Source: Fulvivirga sp.
GTDB taxonomy: Bacteria > Bacteroidota > Bacteroidia > Cytophagales > Cyclobacteriaceae
NCBI GenBank assembly: GCA_028280565.1
Contig: JANQLQ010000057.1
Coordinates: 1-64,000 of the forward strand
Direction of reading: 5' to 3'
DNA: 64,000 nucleotides
Shown here: positions 16,703-25,160 of the stretch, in pieces
How positions within the stretch are numbered: the stretch's first letter is position 1
Layout: each line of letters begins with the position of its first letter
Program-made: the position numbers and the translations under genes
The notes under the pieces: model-generated
Told to the model about the DNA's origin: nothing
Database searches by the model: none
The model's input: the letters and a program-made list of their open reading frames with translations, nothing else

Positions 16703-16795
16703 GGTTTGAGGTAATGGAAGGTTCTCCGATGAGTCGGCAATCGGCAAAGGGCAGTAGGCAAAAAATGTAGGATTGCCGATTGCCGACTTTAAAAC
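16703..16795 (+). repeat. Repeat family B, copy 1 (heptamer hairpin)
   Basis: A perfect 16-bp stem pairs AGTCGGCAATCGGCAA (16732-16747) with TTGCCGATTGCCGACT (16773-16788). The left half is four tandem 7-bp units (CGGCAAT, CGGCAAA, GGGCAGT, AGGCAAA; 16735-16762). A leader like TTTGAGGTAATGGAAGG (from about 16703) is shared with copies at 21425 and 46546. It lies between convergent genes, 45 bases after a stop codon, and may also act as a bidirectional terminator. Confidence 0.8.
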
Positions 16796-16841
16796 GGGAT
16801 AGGAAAAAATAGCTACCGTCCAATTTCACTTAACACCTGGG

Positions 16842-17048
16842 TCATTCGATCTCCCTCACCTCGAAATCCTTACCTTTTCCAAACTGCACTAGGTCATGGA
16901 GATTGTATTCTTCCAACGTAGAAAGGTCCTTCAATCTAAAGTTATCTTTCTCCAGCGGTTTCAGCACTTCAAATTCGTATACATCGCCGAAGTTTACCAA
17001 GCGATACTTCCATCCTACCCGCATTGCGTTAAAAGAGAGGCCCTTCAT
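16842..17048 (-). CDS. Small conserved hypothetical protein
   Basis: A 68-residue soluble protein with no recognised domain. It is rich in charged residues and beta-prone segments (WKYRLVNFGDVYEFEVLKPLEKDNFRLKDL, with an L-x-x-Y-N-L-H-D-L stretch after it), suggesting an SH3-like or Tudor-like small barrel. It lies downstream of the GroES-like gene on the same strand, after a gap of 72 bases. Codon use and an orderly hydrophobic pattern support it being real. No function is assigned. Confidence 0.6.
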   Translation of the reverse strand: MKGLSFNAMRVGWKYRLVNFGDVYEFEVLKPLEKDNFRLKDLSTLEEYNLHDLVQFGKGKDFEVREIE

Positions 17049-17120
17049 AAAAAACTAAGGATTCTTGCTACTATAACTTTAAAGCATCTCAAAAGTTCGC
17101 CCGTTACAGGGCGCTTCTAG

Positions 17121-17498
17121 TTAGGCCAGGTCATCTTCCCTCTCCAGCATCAATATAGAGGCCTGTGGCACGATAAAATATTTTTCATCTTCATAAACGA
17201 CCTCTATGGCTCCTTTCTGGAGAAAAATGGCCAGGTCCCCTTCTTCTGCTTGCAGCGGGATATATTTTACCTGCTCTTCCTTCCCTTTCCAAACTTCGTC
17301 TTCATCAGAAGGCAAAGGTAAAGGATACCCCGGCCCTACTTTTATAATATACCCACTTTGGATCTTCTCCTTTTCTTGCACACCAGGGGGAAGAAATAGT
17401 CCGCTACTCGTTCTTTCCGTCTGTTTTTTGGGTTTGATCAAAACCCTATCCCCCACCAGTATGAGCTTTTTCAACTTGTTATCCGATGTTACTTTCAT
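17121..17498 (-). CDS. GroES-like co-chaperone family protein
   Basis: The 125-residue protein has a GroES/Cpn10 fold: GDRVLIKPKKQTERTSSGLFLPPGVQEKEKIQSG matches the N-terminal strands, and the C-terminal EEGDLAIFLQKGAIEVVYEDEKYFIVP corresponds to the closing strands. The GroES mobile loop is retained as a SSGLFLPP segment, with an unusual proline/acidic insertion around 80-90 (YPLPLPSDEDEVW). No groEL lies beside it; a canonical groES-groEL pair presumably lies elsewhere. A paralogue with a separate client range is a reasonable guess. Confidence 0.88.
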   Translation of the reverse strand: MKVTSDNKLKKLILVGDRVLIKPKKQTERTSSGLFLPPGVQEKEKIQSGYIIKVGPGYPLPLPSDEDEVWKGKEEQVKYIPLQAEEGDLAIFLQKGAIEVVYEDEKYFIVPQASILMLEREDDLA

Positions 17499-17544
17499 AG
17501 GGCAATGTTAAACCGAAAGCTCATCCTATCAAACCCTTTAAACC

Positions 17545-18873
17545 CTAATGTTTGGAGTGGACATCCTCACTACTGGCTCTATCCAGTAATTTTTGATCAA
17601 GGGTTTTGCTGGTTTTAGCGCCAAGCTCTTTAATGGTTTGGGCGCGATTTACGAGGTTGCCCTTACCTTCATAAAGCTTCTTCATGGCTTCACGGTAGAT
17701 CCGCTGGGTGCCGTCTAAGCTATTGCCCACCTTTACCAGGTCCTCCGTGAAAGCTACGAACTTGTCATAAAGGTTACCACCCTGGCGGGCGATCTCTAGC
17801 GCATTTTGATTTTGATACTCATTTTTCCAGATGTTCGAGATCGTCCTGAGTGTAGCGATCAAGGTAGATGGGCTTACAATGACGATATTCTTTTCATAGG
17901 CGTCATTAAAAAGCTCGCTATCCATTTGCACCGCCAGGCTAAAAGCGGGCTCAATAGGAATGAACATGAGCACGAAGTCAAGGCCTTCTACACCGTATAA
18001 TTGCTGGTAATTTTTATCCCCTAATCCTTTGATATGACTGCGCATTGCCACCAGGTGGGCCTTTAAATTCACCACCCGGTCCTCTTCGCCGGCATTCACA
18101 TAGCGCTCATAAGCTACCAATGTAACTTTAGAATCCACCACGATGTTCTTGTTATCCGGCAGGCGAACGATGACATCAGGTTGGAGCCTACGGCCTTCTT
18201 CACTGACCAAGGATTCCTGTACGAAATACTCACGCCCCTTTTCAAGCCCTGATTTTTCTAAGATACTTTCCAAAATGAATTCTCCCCAGCTTCCTTGTGT
18301 TTTAGTATCTCCTTTTAATGCCTTGGTCAAGTTTTCTGCTTCTCGGGTCATCTGTTGATTCAGCTCGCGTAAGCCTTTTAGTTGTTCCCGTAAAGCCGTA
18401 TTTTGGGCCAAACTTTCTTTGCTATTCGTTTCAACTTTTTTCTCGAATTCTACAATGCGCTCTTTTAGCGGGTTTAGCAGCTCCGATAGGTTGACCTTAT
18501 TCTGGTCTGTAAATTTTTTGGTCTTTTCCTCAAAAATTTCGTTGGCAAGATTCTTAAACTGTAAGGTAAATCTCTCTTGCAATTTTTCCATTTCCTTCTG
18601 CTGGTCCTGCAGCTTCTCCTGTAAGTTACGGTAGTCGGCCTCACTCGTGGAAAGGTTATTGTTGAGCTCGATCACCGCAGCGCGCTCATGGTCTAGTTTT
18701 TTTCTCAATTCATCCACTTCTTGTGCCAAGCGCAAAACACGCTCTTTTTCCACTTGCAGCCCAGTTTCATATTGTTGACTTTGTCCAAGAAATTTGGACC
18801 TCGCAGCAAACCAAGCCGCTATGGCCCCTACTGCTACTCCTATTGCTAAAAAACCTATTTCCATTCGCTGCAA
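17545..18873 (-). CDS. rmuC: DNA recombination protein RmuC
   Basis: This 442-residue protein has an N-terminal membrane anchor (residues 5-22), a long coiled coil (about 30-190) and the RmuC nuclease-like domain (about 190-400), recognisable from TQGSWGEFILESILEKSGLEKGREY, LPDNKNIVVDSKVTLVAYERY and FVLMFIPIEPAFSLA. RmuC reduces inversions at short inverted repeats in E. coli, which is noteworthy given the palindromic repeats in this window. The start at 18873 places the membrane segment directly at the N-terminus. Confidence 0.94.
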   Translation of the reverse strand: MQRMEIGFLAIGVAVGAIAAWFAARSKFLGQSQQYETGLQVEKERVLRLAQEVDELRKKLDHERAAVIELNNNLSTSEADYRNLQEKLQDQQKEMEKLQERFTLQFKNLANEIFEEKTKKFTDQNKVNLSELLNPLKERIVEFEKKVETNSKESLAQNTALREQLKGLRELNQQMTREAENLTKALKGDTKTQGSWGEFILESILEKSGLEKGREYFVQESLVSEEGRRLQPDVIVRLPDNKNIVVDSKVTLVAYERYVNAGEEDRVVNLKAHLVAMRSHIKGLGDKNYQQLYGVEGLDFVLMFIPIEPAFSLAVQMDSELFNDAYEKNIVIVSPSTLIATLRTISNIWKNEYQNQNALEIARQGGNLYDKFVAFTEDLVKVGNSLDGTQRIYREAMKKLYEGKGNLVNRAQTIKELGAKTSKTLDQKLLDRASSEDVHSKH

Positions 18874-19055
18874 AGATCACGGAAATAGTTTAAAAATGGA
18901 AAACCACGAGCAGGCAGCATCGTTATTACGTGGTCTTTGCCTGCTTTTCAATTCAAATCTTGTGCACTTCAATACACTATTTACCCAATTCATAAACCTT
19001 GGTTAGTCATTCCTTGAACACACCTTTAATTTTATCATACCAAACTCCGAAAACT

Positions 19056-21419
19056 ATGGCCTTGAATTTCTTCAAAGTAACTTTCCGCAACATCATGAAG
19101 CAAAAACTCTACAGCCTGTTAAACATAGCAGGGCTTGCCGTAGGGATCGCTGCCTCGATTATCATTTTCTTATTTGCAAAACACGAGCTTACCTACGATC
19201 AATTCCACGGGAACGCAGAAACCGTGCACATGGTCTACAAGGAGCGCATTACTCCTAACGGCATTCAACCTACTTACGACACTTGGGCGCCCTTGCTCAA
19301 CCGGCTAGAAAATGAATACCCGGAAGTAGTGAACGGCACGCGGCTCTACGATGATAACGTGATCGTGGAAAGCAAAGGAGAGCGTTTTGATGGGACACTA
19401 ACGTACACGGATGATGCTTTTTTCGAAGTGTTTGACTTTACCCTTGCCCATGGGAACCAGGACAGGCCCTTCCTAAACCTAAACTCTTTGGTCATTTCAA
19501 AAGCTATGGCAGAAAAATACTTTGGCAGCTATGATCCTATTGGGCAGACATTAGTGATTGACTTTGACCAGGAGTATACGATTTCCGGGATACTTGATGA
19601 CATCCCCCATAACTCATCGATCCAACCCAGCATGTTGGTTTTATTGGCCAGTGCACCGGAATATGCCGAATTTGAAAATAGCTGGGGAGGATCTTTCCTG
19701 TATACCTATGTCCAGCTAAGAAGGCCCCAAGAGGCTAAAACGCTTATGGCCAAGATGCCCGGTTTGATCGCCTCAATATGGGATGAAGAGACACAACAGC
19801 GAACTAATTTCAAGTTGCTGCCCCTTTCAAAGGTGTATGATACTTTGTTTGGCAATACGCAAACGGCTTACATTTTACTTTATGTAGCCTTGGGCCTACT
19901 GGTCATTTCCTGCATAAATTTCATTAACCTTTTTACCAGTAGTGCGCTGGAAAGGTCTAAAGAGGTGGCCGTAAGGAAAGTGATCGGCGCCAGGAGATCC
20001 CAATTAATCTTCCAATATTTGGGAGAGGCCGTGTTCATGAGTTTTGTCAGCCTTGCTTTGGCTATTGTCATCATGGAATCGTCCTTTCCGTACCTCAACG
20101 CTAAATTTAGCCTGGATCTATTTGTCGATTATAACTCTTGGGTCACCTACCTGCTGCTTGCCGGTTTCACGATCCTGTTGGGCTTATTTTCCGGGGCCTA
20201 CCCGGCTTTCATTATGTCTAGGTTTGGCATCTTGGATTCATTCAAAGGAAGTGCCGGCAAAAATCTTAGCAAGAAGAATGCCCGGGACGTCATGATCGTT
20301 TTCCAGTTTTTTATTTCTGTTACGCTGATCACAGGTACGTTAGTGACCAGGGAGCAGATCAGCTACATGCAGACGAACGAAATGGGGTTTGATAAGGATG
20401 ATCTGCTGGTGATCCCGTTGTCACTCCGAGATTTCGAGGATCGCGATTCTGCAAATGTCCGGGTCAAAGCTTTTAAAAATGAGATCGTGGCCCTAAGCCA
20501 CGTGGTATCCTTATCTACCTCCTCCCATATCCCCACAGCCTGGAGTGGTTCTAATCTCTTCGTGCGGCCGGAAGGGTGGGAAGGCAACCCTCTACGCATG
20601 AGATTTACATTCCATGACGCCCGCTTTTTTGAAACGTATGGAATAAACACGATACTTGGAAATGGATTTAAAGATGACTCTTTCGGCAACCAGCGGGAAT
20701 CGGTAGTATTGAATGAAGCTGCCTTGGAGGCCTTTGGTTGGGAAGAAGTGGAAAATAAAAAGGTACGGATCGGCAATTCCATAATTGATGTAGTAGGTGT
20801 GATCGGAAATTTCAACTTTGAGACCTTACAGAACGAGATAAGTCCTATCCTCCATTTTCATCGTACCCCGACGAATGGTGTCCATAATTACATCACTGTA
20901 AGAACACAACCGGGCACGGCAATGCAAGTGGTAGAGGCGGTGGAAGACAAGTGGCCTTTGTTAGAAACAAACCTGCCTTTCGAATACTTCTTCATTGATG
21001 AAAATGTGGCGACCATGTATCAATCTGAAAATCGTTTACTGGCTATGACTACGATATTCGCTGCCGTTGCCATTTTCATAGCGTGCCTCGGTCTGTTTGG
21101 CATCACCTCTTACAGCCTAGAAAAAAGGAAGAAGGAGATTGGCATACGAAAAGTACTTGGTGCTTCAGTGGCCTCAATCTTCCTGTTGATCTCTCGAAAG
21201 TTTACCCTCTTGGTATTGTTAGGGTTCATCCTCTCAGTCCCGATAACGATCTTCGTTTTGAACCGTTGGTTACAAGATTATGCCTATCATATCACCCCTA
21301 GTCCATGGCTTTTCGTTGTAGCTTTATTGGCTATACTGCTTATGGCTATAGCCACCCTCAGTTTCAAAACCATCCAGACCGGGCAAACAGACCCTGTGAA
21401 GGTGTTAAAAGATGAATGA
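19056..21419 (+). CDS. ABC transporter permease, MacB/FtsX type
   Basis: The 787-residue permease has eight predicted membrane helices in the arrangement of two fused FtsX-type modules. Each module has a MacB-like periplasmic domain: helix at about 20-42, soluble region to about 260, three helices (about 270-380), a second helix and soluble region, and three C-terminal helices after NRLLAMTTIF. EIGIRKVLGASVASI is the C-terminal FtsX signature. The start at 19056 (MALNFFKVTFRN) is the family start; the 19 codons upstream look spurious. No ATPase gene is adjacent, which is common for this Bacteroidota group. Substrate is unknown. Confidence 0.92.
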   Translation: MALNFFKVTFRNIMKQKLYSLLNIAGLAVGIAASIIIFLFAKHELTYDQFHGNAETVHMVYKERITPNGIQPTYDTWAPLLNRLENEYPEVVNGTRLYDDNVIVESKGERFDGTLTYTDDAFFEVFDFTLAHGNQDRPFLNLNSLVISKAMAEKYFGSYDPIGQTLVIDFDQEYTISGILDDIPHNSSIQPSMLVLLASAPEYAEFENSWGGSFLYTYVQLRRPQEAKTLMAKMPGLIASIWDEETQQRTNFKLLPLSKVYDTLFGNTQTAYILLYVALGLLVISCINFINLFTSSALERSKEVAVRKVIGARRSQLIFQYLGEAVFMSFVSLALAIVIMESSFPYLNAKFSLDLFVDYNSWVTYLLLAGFTILLGLFSGAYPAFIMSRFGILDSFKGSAGKNLSKKNARDVMIVFQFFISVTLITGTLVTREQISYMQTNEMGFDKDDLLVIPLSLRDFEDRDSANVRVKAFKNEIVALSHVVSLSTSSHIPTAWSGSNLFVRPEGWEGNPLRMRFTFHDARFFETYGINTILGNGFKDDSFGNQRESVVLNEAALEAFGWEEVENKKVRIGNSIIDVVGVIGNFNFETLQNEISPILHFHRTPTNGVHNYITVRTQPGTAMQVVEAVEDKWPLLETNLPFEYFFIDENVATMYQSENRLLAMTTIFAAVAIFIACLGLFGITSYSLEKRKKEIGIRKVLGASVASIFLLISRKFTLLVLLGFILSVPITIFVLNRWLQDYAYHITPSPWLFVVALLAILLMAIATLSFKTIQTGQTDPVKVLKDE

Positions 21420-21424
21420 GACTA

Positions 21425-21530
21425 GTTCAATGTTTACGGCATTGGGAAGCTCTGACCAGTTGGCAATAAGCAAAAGGCAGTAGGCAACTAAAGAGACGTC
21501 GATTTTTTATTGGCGGCTGCCGACGCTAAG
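21425..21530 (+). repeat. Repeat family B, copy 2 (degenerate)
   Basis: A leader like GGCATTGGGAAGCTCTGA is followed by heptamer-like units (TGGCAAT, AAGCAAA, AGGCAGT, AGGCAAC) and a right arm GGCGGCTGCCGAC, in the same orientation as copies 1 and 3. It starts 6 bases after the permease stop codon. Here the stem is decayed. Confidence 0.7.
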
Positions 21531-21568
21531 AACAAGACCAAAAAAACAGTTTAACCGTCATTTGAGAA

Positions 21569-21890
21569 CATCATTGAAAACTCAGAGTTGGCGTATAGAG
21601 GGGAGACATCCAGGAACAGCGCGGCACATTTGGGGCCTGTGGGTAAGCGGCCCATAGGGGCTGGCAATGCGTTTTGCGCGGAAAATGGGCTTTGTTGCTG
21701 GCGCCTTTTTCTTTTGTTTCGTTTTCTTTTGGGCGTGCAAAAGAAAATGAAAACCGGGCTTAGAACCACAAAATCCCGCGTATACTGCTCGTTGAGAGGA
21801 TCACACCACCCGAAACACTCTAAAAATGTAGCTTAATTTCCCAAAATTAAACTTCCTACGATCAAAGCTAATTTGAAGGATGCACTTTTA
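21569..21890 (+). repeat. Repeat family A, copy 2
   Basis: The most complete of the three A copies. It starts at CATCATTGAAAA, continues with GGGGAGACATCCAGGAA (shared exactly with copy 3 except the final variation), TTTTCTTTTG...CAAAAGAAAA hairpin arms, and a tail after GGCTTAGAACCACAAAAT that matches copy 1. Frames on both strands can be translated across it, but base changes between copies are not concentrated at third positions and indels shift frame, so it is treated as non-coding. It lies in a convergent gap together with B copy 2. Confidence 0.8.
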
Positions 21891-21926
21891 TAGGATCGTG
21901 GGGCACAAACGAGAACGCCCGGATTA

Positions 21927-21995
21927 CAAATCCTATTGCCTCGATCAGTACGCATTACGCTGCGCTAAATGCGCACTAGGTGAATGCAATAGGGA
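21927..21995. repeat. Cruciform-forming inverted repeat downstream of hmgA
   Basis: Outer arms CCTATTGC and GCAATAGG enclose an inner, nearly perfect hairpin (GTACGCATT with AATGCGCAC). The structure lies within 15-80 bases of the hmgA stop codon. Read on the minus strand it is not followed by a T-run, so a terminator role is uncertain. Confidence 0.5.
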
Positions 21996-22004
21996 AAAAG
22001 GCAC

Positions 22005-23162
22005 CTAATCCGTCCAACTCATGGGATACCCCTGGTCTACAAACTCCAAAGCATCCTTTGTTAGGTAAAGAGGTTTGAAAGTATCGACCATCACGGCGAT
22101 CTCATGTGTTTCTTTAGCCCCAATGCTTTTTTCGACTGTGCCCGGGTGGGGTCCATGAGGAAGGCCCCCGGGGTGTAAGGTAAAGGATCCGCGATCAATC
22201 CCCCTGCGGCTCATAAATTCCCCTTCTGCATAATACAAAACTTCATCCGAATCAATGTTAGAATGATTATAAGGCGCTGGGATGGACAAAGGATGGTAGT
22301 CAAATAACCGGGGCACGAAAGAACAAACCACGAAGTTATGGCCCTGGAAGGTCTGGTGCACCGGCGGTGGCTGGTGAATGCGCCCGGTAATAGGCTCGAA
22401 ATCATGGATAGAAAAAGCATAAGGCCACAAGAAACCATCCCAACCCACTAGGTCGAACGGGCTATGTTCATAAAGATAATGATGCAGGTGTCCTTGTTTC
22501 TTGATCTTAACCTGGTATTCTCCTTGTTCACTTTCCGTGATCAGCTCTACTGGTGGCCGTATGTCCCGCTCGCAGTAAGGGGAATGTTCAAGAAGCTGCC
22601 CTAGCTCATTGCGGTATTTGCGGGGCGTCTCTATGGGCGAAGCAGACTCCACGATCAAAAGCTTCAAAGGACTACTATCGAATTCCAGCCTGTAGATAAC
22701 CGTACGCGGGATGACCACATAATCTCCTTGCTTTACTTCCAAAGCACCGAACTGTGACCGAAGGTATCCATGCCCATCATGTACGTAAATGAGCTCATCC
22801 CCCTCGGCATTTTTATAGTAATAATCCATGGTACGACTACGCGGCACACAAAGTGAGAGAGTAACATCATTATTTTTTAACAGCTCCTTCCTGGCCTCCA
22901 AATAATCATCACCAGTGATCCCTATTTTTGACGTGTCGAGGTGGGTTTGTTTCAGACCGTATTCTTTTGCCACTTGGCTACCGTAAGGCGTAGCCTCCTC
23001 CAAAGATTTGATCCTGGTGGGAGGATAGATATGGTATAGGTTAGAATATATCCCTGAAAAGCCCCTGGAACTCACCAATTCTTCCTTGTAGAGGCTCTCA
23101 TCCGGCTGCTTGAATTGGGTATGCCGTTTGGGAGGGATTTGACCAAGCTTGTGATAATACAT
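22005..23162 (-). CDS. hmgA: Homogentisate 1,2-dioxygenase
   Basis: The 385-residue Fe(II) enzyme opens the ring of homogentisate to maleylacetoacetate in tyrosine/phenylalanine breakdown. Metal-binding residues are visible in PYNHSNIDSDEVLYY (first His and nearby Glu) and HPGGLPHGPHPG (second His). The N-terminus (YYHKLGQIPPKRHTQF) is family-typical. At 385 residues it is shorter than the mammalian 445 but usual for Bacteroidota. The remaining tyrosine-degradation genes (hpd, fahA) are not in the window. It starts 3 bases after the S41 protease stop, so it is likely co-transcribed with that gene. Confidence 0.93.
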   Translation of the reverse strand: MYYHKLGQIPPKRHTQFKQPDESLYKEELVSSRGFSGIYSNLYHIYPPTRIKSLEEATPYGSQVAKEYGLKQTHLDTSKIGITGDDYLEARKELLKNNDVTLSLCVPRSRTMDYYYKNAEGDELIYVHDGHGYLRSQFGALEVKQGDYVVIPRTVIYRLEFDSSPLKLLIVESASPIETPRKYRNELGQLLEHSPYCERDIRPPVELITESEQGEYQVKIKKQGHLHHYLYEHSPFDLVGWDGFLWPYAFSIHDFEPITGRIHQPPPVHQTFQGHNFVVCSFVPRLFDYHPLSIPAPYNHSNIDSDEVLYYAEGEFMSRRGIDRGSFTLHPGGLPHGPHPGTVEKSIGAKETHEIAVMVDTFKPLYLTKDALEFVDQGYPMSWTD

Positions 23163-23165
23163 TGA

Positions 23166-24797
23166 TTACATTTTGCTGCGGTCTAGTTGTTCGGCCTTGT
23201 CAAACATCTTCACCGCTTGTTGCAGGATCTCGTTTGTCTTATTGAAAATTGGATAAAATCCTGCATTATTCCAAATCTGCCGCGCTACTTGTGCCTTCAC
23301 ATGCAACTGGAACAACTCCCTGTTTTTTTCAAGATCCTCATAATCAGGCTCTATACCATTAGCCGACCCGGTTCGGGATAGGTCCTCTAGCATCTTCTTA
23401 CTTACGCGGAACTTATCGTAGAAGTCCTCGTACTCCATATTTTCCAGTTTGGCTTTGTTTTCAGCCACATAATTAAAAGTAAATTCCTGTACAGAATTGC
23501 TGGTAAAAAGAGAGTTGAGATAGTTTGAACTCAGCGTAGTATCCAATGGCACGAAATAGTCCGGCATTATGCCTCCACCACCGTAAACGGTCCGTCCGCC
23601 CAGCGTTTGGTATTTCAGCGAATCATTGAACTTTATACTATCGGCGCTGAAAAACTCCCCGTTGTTAAAGCGTTCTAAGATATCCCTGTTATAATCTCCA
23701 TTGCCTTCATAGGGTTTCTGGATAGACCTGCCACTTGGGGTGTAATACCTTGAAATAGTAAGTCTCAATTCCGAACCGTCACTCAGGTCCATTGGGGCCT
23801 GTACGAGGCCTTTGCCAAACGTACGCCTACCTACAACCAGTGCCCGGTCGTTGTCTTGCAACGCTCCCGTTACGATCTCTGAAGCCGAAGCACTCCCCTC
23901 GTTGACCAATACGATCAGCTCTCCTTCTTCAAACAATCCTTCTCTTTGAGTATTAGCTTGTGAGTTGAACCTTTTTTGCTTTCCCAGTGTGTACACTATC
24001 TTTTCATTTTCCGGCAAAAAATCATCGGCCATATTAATGGCATGATTCATATACCCCCCCGGGTTTCCCTGTAGGTCGAGCACCAGTTTCTTAAGACCTT
24101 GTTCTTTCAAGCCCAGTAACGCTTCCTTAAATTCGTCATAGGTGGTTGCTGAAAAACGGCTTACTTTGATGTACCCGATTTCTTTGTCGACCATATAGCT
24201 TACATCCACGGAGTGTTGCGGTATTTTATCACGGATGATCGAAAAAACGATGGGTTCCTTTCTCCCTTTTCGTTTCACGGTAACTTCCACATTACTGCCT
24301 TTAGGGCCTTTGAGGTGCTTTTGTACGTCACGATTGGTAAAACCTACCCCTGCTACATTCTTGCCGTCCACTTGTATGATCCTATCCCCGGACAAAAGAC
24401 CGACCGCTTCACTGGGTCCACCACTCAGCGGTGACACCACCACGATCGTATCTTTGAAGATATTGAACTCAATACCGATCCCTTCAAAATTACCCTGCAA
24501 ATCTTCATTTGCCCTTATCTTGTCTTCCGCTGAAATGTAGGCACTGTGCGGATCAAGGTGGCTCAACATGTTTACAATGGCTTCCTCTACCAGTTCGTCG
24601 GTATTGACCTCATCCACATAGTTCCGGTCTATCATCGTGAGCACCTCCTTGAACTTCTGCATACTCTTGCCCAAATCGTTTTGAACCACGGTAGGTTTAT
24701 CACTGAATGTGGCCCCGATCAATATTCCCGCCGCTACTCCCACTGTCAAAATTATCGGTAGCCGTATGTGATATTTACTGTTATTGTATTCTCTCAC
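23166..24797 (-). CDS. Carboxy-terminal processing (S41) protease
   Basis: This 543-residue periplasmic serine protease is anchored by an N-terminal helix (about 11-28). An N-terminal cap (about 35-90) is followed by a PDZ domain (about 95-185), then the S41 catalytic domain, with the nucleophile in GSASASEIVTGALQ and the lysine in GRRTFGKGLVQ. A C-terminal helical region of about 120 residues follows. It cleaves the C-termini of envelope proteins. hmgA follows at 3 bases, a pairing with no obvious metabolic logic. Length and domain order fit the CtpA/Tsp family. Confidence 0.94.
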   Translation of the reverse strand: MREYNNSKYHIRLPIILTVGVAAGILIGATFSDKPTVVQNDLGKSMQKFKEVLTMIDRNYVDEVNTDELVEEAIVNMLSHLDPHSAYISAEDKIRANEDLQGNFEGIGIEFNIFKDTIVVVSPLSGGPSEAVGLLSGDRIIQVDGKNVAGVGFTNRDVQKHLKGPKGSNVEVTVKRKGRKEPIVFSIIRDKIPQHSVDVSYMVDKEIGYIKVSRFSATTYDEFKEALLGLKEQGLKKLVLDLQGNPGGYMNHAINMADDFLPENEKIVYTLGKQKRFNSQANTQREGLFEEGELIVLVNEGSASASEIVTGALQDNDRALVVGRRTFGKGLVQAPMDLSDGSELRLTISRYYTPSGRSIQKPYEGNGDYNRDILERFNNGEFFSADSIKFNDSLKYQTLGGRTVYGGGGIMPDYFVPLDTTLSSNYLNSLFTSNSVQEFTFNYVAENKAKLENMEYEDFYDKFRVSKKMLEDLSRTGSANGIEPDYEDLEKNRELFQLHVKAQVARQIWNNAGFYPIFNKTNEILQQAVKMFDKAEQLDRSKM

Positions 24798-25160
24798 TAG
24801 TTGTCCTTGTTATTATAAGTATACACACATCAATTTACTAATTTAAAAAATCGCACTGGTCCTAACCATATCTCCTGCTATATATTTTTTATGCCCTCGC
24901 TGATCACTTCTTCTTCACCCAATAGCACCTTTTTCAAAGGTTTAAACTTTTCATTATCAACCTGTAGACCTCGGCATTTGGTGCTAACCTGGTAAGCCGG
25001 TGCTAACCTCCCCGGGCGTGATACCTGTTTAACGTTCATTGTAAAAGATTTGTTAATCTATTACACGCCTTGTCCTGAAATCTTGGTACACTCTACATGT
25101 TAAGGAAGGATTTTGTATATTTACAGACATTTCAAAATGAGCAGGTAAGGACCCAGGACA
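24798..25160. promoter_or_regulatory. Divergent control region with direct and inverted repeats
   Basis: This 363-base gap separates two divergent genes, the S41 protease and the RIC-like hemerythrin gene. It has an 11-base direct repeat GGTGCTAACCT at 24980-24990 and 24999-25009 (period 19). It also has a dyad AGATT-TGTT-AATCT at 25046-25059, which resembles a CRP/FNR-type site. A TATATTTA sequence at about 25117 is a near match to the -7 element. No gene is evident. Roles are inferred from location only. Confidence 0.4.

Noticed and set aside
21588-21836. Open frames across family A (both strands)
   Set aside because: Indels between copies shift the frame; substitutions are not codon-structured.
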